A stretch of DNA of 39,184 nt from contig WXFD01000048.1 in the NCBI GenBank assembly GCA_009877105.1, positions 1 to 39,184 on the forward strand, read 5' to 3'. This document shows positions 7,217 to 14,906 of the stretch, piece after piece. The stretch's first letter is position 1. Every line of letters starts with the position of its first letter. This stretch comes from Bacteroidales bacterium. GTDB lineage: Bacteria > Bacteroidota > Bacteroidia > Bacteroidales > VadinHA17. The translations under genes were made by a program, and so were the position numbers. The notes beneath the pieces were generated by a model. It made no database searches. It was not told where the DNA came from and was given only the letters and a program-made list of their open reading frames with translations.

Positions 7217-8407
7217 ATGGCAAATCAAAACCGTGTTTTTTCGATAGATATTATGCGGGGACTGACAATCCTGCTGATGCTTTTCGTCAACGATCTAAAC
7301 ATGAATGTTGCACCCAGGTGGCTGGGACACACTCGAGCCGATTTTGACGGAATAGGACTTGCTGATGTAGTATTTCCCGGTTTCCTTTTTATTGTCGGAA
7401 TGGCCATTCCATTTGCGTTTGCAAAAAGATATTCCCGGGGTGATTCACTCGTTCTGATCAGCCGCCACATAATAACACGAACTCTCAGCCTGCTTATCAT
7501 AGGAGTTCTAATGCTTAATGCTACAAGGGTCAATGCTGAACTTACCGGCTTCAGCATGGAACTCTGGGCACTGCTGATGTACCTGGCCGTTTTCCTTTTC
7601 TGGAACGATTATCCCGACAAAGAAGAAAGGATATATAAAATTGCCGGATTTAAACTGGCAGCACTGGCTATCTTTATTTTCCTGATTTTCAAATTCAGAT
7701 CCGGCCAGCCGGAAAATAACGGCTCGCTCATCACCGGATGGTGGGGGATCCTCGGGCTGATAGGTTGGGGTTACCTTGTTGCAGCATTTACCTACATGGT
7801 TTGCAGGAATTCCATTCTGAGGACAACGGTTGCTGCACTCTTTTTCCTGTTCCTGAATATTATGTCAGGCCTGAGAATGCTTGAATTCCTGAATCCGGTG
7901 AAGCCTTTCCTCGGTGTCATTATTGAAGGGAATGTTCCATTTATAGTTTTGACCGGACTGGTTGCCGGCCTGATCCTTCAACAAAATCATGCAGGCAGAC
8001 ATGGAAAGGTAATTATCACATTTACAGGACTCGGAGTTTTCTGCCTGGCAGCAGGATTCTTCCTAAGAAAGTGGTTCATCTTCTCAAAAATTTTTGCAAC
8101 ACCAAGCTGGGGACTGCTATGCTGCGGCATAAGCTTCCTGGCATTCACGCTGATCTACTGGATATCAGATGTAAAGAAGAAACAGACCTGGGCCTATTTT
8201 GTAAAGCCTGCAGGAGAAAACGCTCTTACAACCTATCTGGCACCCGATGTTCTATATTTTCTCATCGGTATGTCGGGTGTTCCGGTATTATTTTACAAAA
8301 GCTCTGAAAATCCCCTTGTCGTAGTTGTCGGTTCAATGATCTGGGCTTTGCTCATGGTAGGACTCACAGCTCTCCTCGTACGGATCAATATAAAGCTTAA
8401 ACTGTGA
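7217..8407 (+). CDS. DUF5009 / HGSNAT-like membrane acyltransferase, copy 2
   Basis: A 396-residue paralogue of the preceding protein, starting 24 bp after its stop. The two align over their whole length: SIDIMRG, LMLFVNDL, WLGH.(K/R)ADFDG, GLAD.VFPGFLF, GWGYLVAAFTY, ATPSWGLL and PAGENALTTYLAPD. The presumed catalytic His38 and its surroundings are intact in both, so neither copy looks inactive. They differ in periplasmic loops and in the middle third. This suggests old duplication and possible difference in substrate, or assembly as a heteromer. Transcription is expected from the HxlR promoter. A hairpin with T-run follows at 8411-8432. Confidence 0.85.
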   Translation: MANQNRVFSIDIMRGLTILLMLFVNDLNMNVAPRWLGHTRADFDGIGLADVVFPGFLFIVGMAIPFAFAKRYSRGDSLVLISRHIITRTLSLLIIGVLMLNATRVNAELTGFSMELWALLMYLAVFLFWNDYPDKEERIYKIAGFKLAALAIFIFLIFKFRSGQPENNGSLITGWWGILGLIGWGYLVAAFTYMVCRNSILRTTVAALFFLFLNIMSGLRMLEFLNPVKPFLGVIIEGNVPFIVLTGLVAGLILQQNHAGRHGKVIITFTGLGVFCLAAGFFLRKWFIFSKIFATPSWGLLCCGISFLAFTLIYWISDVKKKQTWAYFVKPAGENALTTYLAPDVLYFLIGMSGVPVLFYKSSENPLVVVVGSMIWALLMVGLTALLVRINIKLKL

Positions 8408-8410
8408 CCT

Positions 8411-8432
8411 TTCCGCTACCCGGAATTTTTTT
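8411..8432 (+). terminator. terminator after the acyltransferase pair
   Basis: TTCCG, a 5-nt loop CTACC, and CGGAA are followed by seven T residues. The stem is short (5 bp), but the position directly after the last plus-strand gene and before a convergent gene supports it. Confidence 0.5.
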
Positions 8433-8472
8433 AGAAAGAAGCTTCCGGCTAATGCTTAAAGGTCATATTACT

Positions 8473-10776
8473 CTAATCTGACCGGCTCATTGAGAAAGGA
8501 AATGCCTTCCTGTCAATGCCTCTTTTCATGTTTGGTTCATCCTGCATGAGGAAACACAGCCTGCCCCCGCGCTGAAGCTGATCATGCTTAATATAATTCT
8601 CTTTCAATGATCTGCCATTCAGCCTGATATCTCCGACATAAATATTCCTGGCGTTGTTCCGGGAAGCTTCAATGACCAGCTTCCTGCCATTTTCAAACTG
8701 CATTGTAACCTTGTTAAATAACGGTGATCCGAAAACATATTCATCAGTGCCCGGGGTTACAGGGTAAAATCCCAATGCCGAAAACACATACCAGGCCGAT
8801 GTCTGTCCGTTATCCTCATCACCGCAATAACCGTCGGGAAGATAATTGTACAGCTTGTTCATCACGTTCCTGACATGATATTGCGCTTTCCAGGGCTGCC
8901 CTGCATAGTTGTAGAGATATATCATATGCTGCACTGGCTGATTTCCGTGAGCATAATTACCCATGTCCATTATCTGCATTTCCCTGATTTCATGTATAAT
9001 GATGCCATAGTAGGAATAATCAAACACCGGCGGAACTTCAAATACGGAATCAAGCTTGGCAGTAAAATAATCATATCCTCCCATCAGGTTAATAAGTCCT
9101 TCAATATCCTGGAACACGCTCCATGTATAGTGCCAGCTGTTGCCTTCGGTAAAAGCATCTCCCCATTTGTATGGACTGAAAGGCGACTGAAAAGTACCGT
9201 CAAGATTCCTTCCGCGCATAAGCTTTCTGCCAGGATCAAATACATTCCTGTAGTTCATTGCCCTTTGCCTGAACTTGCCAATCTCTTCCTGCGGTCGACC
9301 GAGATTCTCGGCAAGCCTTGAAATACAGAAGTCTGCATAAGCATATTCAAGTGTCCGTGCAACGTTTTCATTTATGCCTGCATCATACGGCACATAACCG
9401 AGATCATTGTAATACTTTGCACCATATCGCCCGACTGAACTAACAGGACCTACGCTGTCAGTGTTTTTCAGTATTGCTTCGTATAAGGTCTGAATGTCGT
9501 ATCCCCTTATTCCTTTAAGCCAGGAATCTGCTATCAGTGATGCAGAGTTTGAGCCTATCATGCAGTCGCGATGTCCGGGGCTCGCCCATTCAGGAAGCCA
9601 GCCGCTTTCCCTGTATGTATTTGCAAGACCTTCCATTATCTGACTGTTCAGTTCGGGATACATCAGGGTTAAAAATGGGAACAACGATCTGAAAGTATCC
9701 CAGAAACCATTGTCAGTGAACATGTACCCGGGCAGAACTTCACCGTTATATGGGCTGTAGTGAACTATTTCATCCTTTTCATTGATCTCATAGAACTTCC
9801 TCGGGAAAAGCAGCGTACGGTAAAGACATGAATAGAATGTTCTCTGCTGGTCAGGTGTGCCTCCTTCAATTTTAATCCGGCTAAGCTGGTCATTCCAGAT
9901 TTTTCCGGCCTCGGTACGCACTGTCTCGAAATCTTTTCCGGCCAGCTCCCTCGACAGGTTCAGGGAAGCCTGTTCGGGGCTAATAAAGGAAGATGAGATC
10001 CGGACATTGATTTTTTCGCCCTTTACAGTCTTAAACCTCAGCAGGGCCCCTACATGGCCGCCCGCAGCATCATGTGTATCAGTCTTCAGAACACCGTCAT
10101 TCCAAACATGTGCCGAGGTAAAATCCCTGTCAAAAACGGCGACGAAATAATTATGAAAGTTTGACGGGACGCCCCCGTGATTGTTCCTGCAGTATCCTAT
10201 TACCTTTCTCTCCCCAGGTATTATCTTCACCATCGATCCCATATCGAAAGCATCAATGATGATATATGACGAATCACTCTGCGGAAATGTAAAGCGGAAA
10301 ATGGCAGAGCGGTCAGCAGGCGAAATTTCTGCGGTAATGTCATAATCTGCAAGGTAAACGCTATAGTAATATGGTCTTGCAATCTCCGACTTATGGGAGA
10401 ACCATGAAGCCCTCTCTTCTCCACTGAACTTAATACTGCCCGTATAAGCCATCACTGAGAATGAAGCATAATCATTTATCCAGGGACTTGGCTGATGTGT
10501 CTGCTTAATACCCTGAATTTTATGGTCATCATAGGTATAGATCCATCCGTCATTCATGCCGCGCGTTTGAGGAGTCCAGAAATTCATACCCCACGGAAGG
10601 GCAATGGCGGGATAGGTATTCCCGGCAGAAAGACTGAACTCGGAATCAGTACCCATTAGCGGATTAACCAGGTCGGCCGGCTGCGTATCCGGTTTATTTG
10701 CCTCTCTTTCGCCGCATCCTGTAAGAAGGACCAGCAGAAAAAATATCAAGTATTCAAGCTTGTCGGTTGGTTTCAT
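8473..10776 (-). CDS. GH92 family lipoprotein glycosidase with Gln at the acid position
   Basis: A 767-residue lipoprotein with lipobox LTGC, Cys21. GH92 enzymes are calcium-dependent exo-alpha-mannosidases with an N-terminal beta-sandwich and C-terminal (alpha/alpha)6 barrel. Seen here are LVNPLMGTDSEFS at the mature N-terminus, TDNGFWDTFRSLFPF, GWLPEWASPGHRDCM, YLYNYAGQPWKAQYHVR and GYCGDEDNGQTSAWYVFSAL. The last contains the acidic residues that bind calcium and activate water. Where most GH92 proteins have the acid Glu in a GNEP motif, this one has AHGNQPVQHM, so Gln613 (codon 8938-8940). As I recall, a GH92 enzyme with Gln here cleaves mannose-1-phospho-6-mannose, whose leaving group needs no acid. 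The enzyme may therefore act on phosphodiester-linked mannose or be slow on plain mannosides. The ATG at 10776 is preferred to an in-frame TTG at 10782. Confidence 0.92.
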   Translation of the reverse strand: MKPTDKLEYLIFFLLVLLTGCGEREANKPDTQPADLVNPLMGTDSEFSLSAGNTYPAIALPWGMNFWTPQTRGMNDGWIYTYDDHKIQGIKQTHQPSPWINDYASFSVMAYTGSIKFSGEERASWFSHKSEIARPYYYSVYLADYDITAEISPADRSAIFRFTFPQSDSSYIIIDAFDMGSMVKIIPGERKVIGYCRNNHGGVPSNFHNYFVAVFDRDFTSAHVWNDGVLKTDTHDAAGGHVGALLRFKTVKGEKINVRISSSFISPEQASLNLSRELAGKDFETVRTEAGKIWNDQLSRIKIEGGTPDQQRTFYSCLYRTLLFPRKFYEINEKDEIVHYSPYNGEVLPGYMFTDNGFWDTFRSLFPFLTLMYPELNSQIMEGLANTYRESGWLPEWASPGHRDCMIGSNSASLIADSWLKGIRGYDIQTLYEAILKNTDSVGPVSSVGRYGAKYYNDLGYVPYDAGINENVARTLEYAYADFCISRLAENLGRPQEEIGKFRQRAMNYRNVFDPGRKLMRGRNLDGTFQSPFSPYKWGDAFTEGNSWHYTWSVFQDIEGLINLMGGYDYFTAKLDSVFEVPPVFDYSYYGIIIHEIREMQIMDMGNYAHGNQPVQHMIYLYNYAGQPWKAQYHVRNVMNKLYNYLPDGYCGDEDNGQTSAWYVFSALGFYPVTPGTDEYVFGSPLFNKVTMQFENGRKLVIEASRNNARNIYVGDIRLNGRSLKENYIKHDQLQRGGRLCFLMQDEPNMKRGIDRKAFPFSMSRSD

Positions 10777-11016
10777 ATGCAAATCTTTGTTTTCAGAATG
10801 AAAATGGAAAATCTTTCGGTAAAAGATCCATACGATAAATTATTTCATGAATCGTGTGCTTTATTCACAGTTTTCAAACAGAATCAGAGGATTGAAAATC
10901 AATGGTTCTGGTCATTAAAGGGGTCTTTCCGGTCAGCCTAATTATATTTCTTTTTTCTTTGAGTAATATGTTCTAAAATACCAGAATAATCTGATAAACT
11001 GAAATATTTATCTCGG

Positions 11017-12048
11017 TTATTTCACTAGTCCTGTCATAAGAAGTTTTTCAAACACCAGTTCAGGTGTAAGCCACCTCATACAGGCATGATCTCCCCTTCT
11101 GCAGCTTCCCTTTCCATATACAGTACAGGGCCGGCATGTAAGTTCCGCGGCTGGGATCCTGACAGAAAACTCCTCAGGCTGCCCCCAGGCGCCGAAGCCT
11201 GTCGCGGGATCAGTTGCACCCCATATGGAAATCACTTTTGTACCTGCCAGGGAAGCCATATGCATGTTTGAAGAGTCCATTGATATCATGAAACTCAGTC
11301 TCTTCATGAGTGCAAGTTCCTCTTCCAGCGACAGCCTGCCTGTTGTCAGAAACGATCCTGGTATCTTTTGCCGGAGTAATTCAAGTTTTTGTGCTTCATC
11401 GGCGCCGCCAAAAAGCCAGAAGCGGACCTTATATCTCTCACTGATCTTCTTTATAAGTTCAATCATGTATTCTTCTGGCCACATCTTGAGCTGATGCATT
11501 GCATACGGAGCCACGCCAATATTCATTCCATCAGATATCCCTGTTACTTTTTCCGCGTTTGCAGCCGACAGCGGGGAAGGAAAGATCCAGGGCCCCCCGG
11601 GCAGGGTCAGGCTATATCCTGCTTTTGCAAACGTTTCAGCATATCTGGTAACAGTATGCTTAAGCTGTGACCTGATTTTCCCTTTTATCAGCCAACGTTT
11701 TTCCCTCCTCCCTTTGTCAATTTTATGGAACCGGGTTCCGGTCAGAACGAAAAGTAACCTAAGTATCCTGGTCCTTATAACATCGTGCAGATCCACAACA
11801 TGGTCAATTCTGCCAGTCTTCCTTAAATCGCGGAAAAGACGAAAAATCCCGGTCAATCCCTTGTGCCTGCCCTTAAAATCAGGGAAAAAGAACTGTAAAT
11901 CAGCTGAATGCCTGAAGAAAGGTTCAAAAGTTTTCCTTGTAACAAACAGAATATTCACGGTACCGAACTGCTCCGCGAATCCTCCCAGAACCGGAGACAG
12001 CAGGGCAACGTCGCCCATTGAGGACGTCCGAAGCACAAGCAGGCGCAT
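11017..12048 (-). CDS. glycosyltransferase family 9 (ADP-heptose:LPS heptosyltransferase-like)
   Basis: A 343-residue GT-B fold cytoplasmic enzyme that adds heptose, or a related sugar, to LPS core on the inner face of the membrane. The N-terminal MRLLVLRTSSMGDVALLSPV is the standard RfaF/WaaC opening. The C-terminal half has GVAPYA, WPEEYMIELI, and the donor-site segment ISMDSSNMHMASLAGTKVIS followed by IWGATDPATGFG. A C-terminal cluster of cysteines (TCRPCTVYGKGSC and others) is common in Bacteroidetes members. I place the start at the ATG at 12048, one base after the stop of the DUF6165 gene, rather than at an upstream TTG at 12078. The two genes are therefore probably translationally coupled. 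The exact sugar is not deducible. Confidence 0.9.
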   Translation of the reverse strand: MRLLVLRTSSMGDVALLSPVLGGFAEQFGTVNILFVTRKTFEPFFRHSADLQFFFPDFKGRHKGLTGIFRLFRDLRKTGRIDHVVDLHDVIRTRILRLLFVLTGTRFHKIDKGRREKRWLIKGKIRSQLKHTVTRYAETFAKAGYSLTLPGGPWIFPSPLSAANAEKVTGISDGMNIGVAPYAMHQLKMWPEEYMIELIKKISERYKVRFWLFGGADEAQKLELLRQKIPGSFLTTGRLSLEEELALMKRLSFMISMDSSNMHMASLAGTKVISIWGATDPATGFGAWGQPEEFSVRIPAAELTCRPCTVYGKGSCRRGDHACMRWLTPELVFEKLLMTGLVK

Positions 12049-12049
12049 T

Positions 12050-12421
12050 TCAATATTTTTCGTAAGACTTTTCCTCAAAAAGATCCGACGAGGTTTTCAG
12101 ATTAATCTCCCGCTTTATCTCCGATCTTTTATCGTTAATGAAATAAACGGACCGGGCTGTCTGGATAAAATCATTACCAAAGTCTTTTCGCTTCTCAAGA
12201 TCCCTGATCTTATCTTCAATGTCCCAAAGGTCATTATTAACCTTGTACAATTCCAGATATAAAGGGTCGTCCTGGCTTAAAACCGACGCGGATGCATTTC
12301 TGAGGATCTCATATTCCCTGTTCAGGTTTTTCAGTTTTCCAGGATCCTTTATCCTTTCGAGCTTTATCTGAATTATTGTCAGTTTGTCAATTATTTCACC
12401 GTTCGATACTTCTATCTTCAT
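12050..12421 (-). CDS. DUF6165 family protein
   Basis: A 123-residue, highly charged, mostly helical cytoplasmic protein opening MKIEVSNGEIIDKLTIIQIK, as in the uncharacterised DUF6165 family. The rest alternates Lys/Glu-rich helices (RIKDPGKLKNLNREYEIL and IEDKIRDLEKR), suggesting a helical bundle or coiled coil. No catalytic motif is visible. The gene directly precedes and nearly touches the heptosyltransferase gene, so a role in LPS or surface-polysaccharide assembly is a fair guess from context only. It has its own consensus promoter close upstream. Confidence 0.8.
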   Translation of the reverse strand: MKIEVSNGEIIDKLTIIQIKLERIKDPGKLKNLNREYEILRNASASVLSQDDPLYLELYKVNNDLWDIEDKIRDLEKRKDFGNDFIQTARSVYFINDKRSEIKREINLKTSSDLFEEKSYEKY

Positions 12422-12441
12422 CTATCTCGTTTTAGCCTGAT

Positions 12442-12472
12442 CAAATTTAGTCTCTTTTTATAAAGGAACAAA
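12442..12472 (-). promoter_or_regulatory. promoter of the DUF6165-GT9 pair
   Basis: On the minus strand TTTG (12472-12469), a 19-bp spacer and TAAATTTG (12449-12442) match the Bacteroidetes consensus. The start codon at 12421 follows closely, giving a short leader of roughly 15 nt. Confidence 0.5.
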
Positions 12473-12587
12473 CCCACTTCCTGATATCCGGTCCGGATAA
12501 TCATCCGGCTCAGTATATTCATCCGTATCATCGCAGAATTTGGTATCACCTGCTCTCCTTATATGTGATGCAGGCCAGATCAGGGCT

Positions 12588-14879
12588 CTAATACGGGTCT
12601 ACATCAATTGCTATTCTGAGTGAAGAGGCGCCCTTTTCCTTTTCCAGCCGGGCAATTGCTTCCGCGATCACAAGTTTTGCATTAACTGCTGACTTATCCC
12701 TACCGAGCTTTATAAGGATTGTTTTAATGTACCATGACTGGATACGTGAAATCAGCGGATATTCGGGCCCAAGGACCCTTTTGCCAAATACTGATTTCAG
12801 GTCATTTCCGAGAATATCCGAGAAACCATTCAGTGCTGCCCTGTCTTTGTGCTTCAGGCTTATCCTGATCATTCTGCAGAATGGAGGATAGTTGAATGCC
12901 TGCCTTTCTTCGGCCTGCAGCCTGAAGAGATTGTAATAATCGTGTTTCAGGACAAGCCTTATTATTTTGTTGTCAGGATCTGCCGTTTGTATAATAACCC
13001 GTCCCTGTTTTTTCCTCCTTCCGGCCCGCCCGCTTACCTGCTCCAGAAGATGAAAGCTTCTCTCATGTGCCCTGAAATCAGGGAAATTAAGAAGGTTGTC
13101 TGCATTCAGCACCCCCACAACGGTGAGGTTCTCAAAGTCAAGTCCCTTGGAAATCATCTGGGTTCCAATAAGAATATCGGTACGGTTCTGTTCAAAGGCA
13201 GAAATTATCCTGTTAAATGCATCCCTGCCTTTTGTCGTATCCTGATCAAGCCTGGCCACCCGTGCCTTTGGAAAAACTATCCTGATTTCATCTTCAATTT
13301 TCTCCGTGCCGAATCCTCTTGTTACAAGTCCCGGAGAATTGCAGTTCCCGCAATGTGCAGGTAACGGCTGAAAATAACCGCAATAATGGCATATCAGCCT
13401 GTTTTGTCCCTTGTGATAGGTCAGGTTCACAGAGCATTGATTGCATTTCGGGACCCAGCCGCACTCCGGGCATTCCAGGTACGGGGCGAACCCCCTCCTG
13501 TTCTGAAAAAGAATGATCTGCTCCTTATTGTTCAAAGCTTCATCCATCGCCTCAAGAAGCTCGGGAGTAAAATGAGAGATCATCAGTTTTTTCCGGTACG
13601 ACTCCCTGGTGTTTGCCAGAATGATCTCAGGCAGGTTAACAAATCCGTACCTTTCCTTCAGTTCAACCAATCCATACTTCCCGGTGACTGAATTATGATA
13701 GCTCTCAACAGAAGGGGAGGCCGATCCGAGCAGCGCATGGGCACCATGAAGGCCGGCAAGGACAATCGCAGTGTCGCGTGCATGGTATCTCGGTGCAGGA
13801 TCATGCTGCTTGTACGACGGATCCTGTTCTTCATCAATGATTACCAGGCCAAGTTTTCTGAAAGGCAGAAAAAGGGCAGACCTGACGCCGATGACAAGGC
13901 CGTATCCTCCACCGGCGTCGCCTGAAGCGACCTTGTTTCTTATTTCAACTTTTTCAGCCTCACTGAACCTTGAATGATAAACCCCGGTTGAATCTCCGAA
14001 ATGTTTTTTTAACCTGTTGATGATCTGGGTTGTCAGGGCTATCTCAGGAAGCAGGTAAAGCACCTGCCTGCCCTGTTTCAGCTGTTCTTCTATAAGATGA
14101 ATATATATTTCTGTTTTCCCGCTTGAAGTGACACCGTGAAGAAGAACAATACCCTTCTCTGAAAAAAGATGTCTGATCTTATCCAGGGCCTTTTTCTGCG
14201 GATCGCTCAGGATACTGAAGGGATCTCTCCGGTTTTCCTGATTGCTTAGACGACTGGTTTCCAGCATTAATGAAACCAGGATCTTTTTTCTTACAAGTGA
14301 TTCCAGAACTGCCTGAGAAACATCTGCTTCCCGGAGAAGCAATTCCTTCTTTAGCGGTATTTTCTCTGAACAACCCGGGTAACCGCTCATCTTCAGATAG
14401 GTAATAAACAGATGCCGCTGCTTCGGCGACCTGTTCAGCTTGTCAATTATCAGGTTCAGTTCATCCCCGGCAGATTCAGTGTGAATCTGAACAAATGCTT
14501 CCTTCCTTGGCCGGTATTTTTCGCGCAATGTTCCGGCAACCATCCCCTCGGGAAAAAGAGCAGAGGGAAGTGCCGCTTTCATAACCTCCCCCGGAGTACA
14601 CATATAATATCCCGATATCCACTGCCATAATCTGATCTGGATTGCATCGGCAACCGGGACATCATCTAGTATTCCTGTTATTGGTCTTATTTTTTCCAGC
14701 GCAGGCGGCTCATCATGTATCCTGCATATAATGCCGGTATAAACTTTTTTGCTTCCAACCTGGACCAGAACCCTCATTCCGGGAAAAACCTTCCCGGTAA
14801 ACTCATTACCAATGCTGTAGGTAAATGTTCCCCTGAGGGCAAGAGGCAATATAACATCAGCAAAATGATTATTCATCAT
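12588..14879 (-). CDS. priA: primosomal protein N' (replication restart helicase PriA)
   Basis: A 763-residue superfamily 2 helicase that reloads the replisome at stalled forks. The N-terminal DNA-binding region opens FADVILPLALRGTFTY. The Walker A motif HGVTSSGKTEIYI lies near residue 250 and the Walker B/DEEQ box IIDEEQDPSYKQ near 350. Eight cysteines in four CxxC pairs (from CPECGWVPKCNQC to CHYCGY...HCGNC) around residues 470-515 form the two zinc sites typical of PriA. The helicase motif GTQMISKGLDFENLTVVGVL and a QVSGRAGR motif follow. Length is normal. Two adjacent ATGs (14879, 14876) are likelier starts than the upstream GTG at 14888. The sensor-kinase gene ends 27 bp upstream on the same strand, so the two may share a transcript. 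Confidence 0.97.
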   Translation of the reverse strand: MMNNHFADVILPLALRGTFTYSIGNEFTGKVFPGMRVLVQVGSKKVYTGIICRIHDEPPALEKIRPITGILDDVPVADAIQIRLWQWISGYYMCTPGEVMKAALPSALFPEGMVAGTLREKYRPRKEAFVQIHTESAGDELNLIIDKLNRSPKQRHLFITYLKMSGYPGCSEKIPLKKELLLREADVSQAVLESLVRKKILVSLMLETSRLSNQENRRDPFSILSDPQKKALDKIRHLFSEKGIVLLHGVTSSGKTEIYIHLIEEQLKQGRQVLYLLPEIALTTQIINRLKKHFGDSTGVYHSRFSEAEKVEIRNKVASGDAGGGYGLVIGVRSALFLPFRKLGLVIIDEEQDPSYKQHDPAPRYHARDTAIVLAGLHGAHALLGSASPSVESYHNSVTGKYGLVELKERYGFVNLPEIILANTRESYRKKLMISHFTPELLEAMDEALNNKEQIILFQNRRGFAPYLECPECGWVPKCNQCSVNLTYHKGQNRLICHYCGYFQPLPAHCGNCNSPGLVTRGFGTEKIEDEIRIVFPKARVARLDQDTTKGRDAFNRIISAFEQNRTDILIGTQMISKGLDFENLTVVGVLNADNLLNFPDFRAHERSFHLLEQVSGRAGRRKKQGRVIIQTADPDNKIIRLVLKHDYYNLFRLQAEERQAFNYPPFCRMIRISLKHKDRAALNGFSDILGNDLKSVFGKRVLGPEYPLISRIQSWYIKTILIKLGRDKSAVNAKLVIAEAIARLEKEKGASSLRIAIDVDPY

Positions 14880-14906
14880 CAGCGGCACATGGGGTATCTC
14901 TGATTA

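Noticed and set aside
12849..13364. 171-codon plus-strand reading frame opposite priA
   Set aside because: Antisense of the PriA zinc-binding and helicase region; apparent Cys residues are by-products of the other strand.
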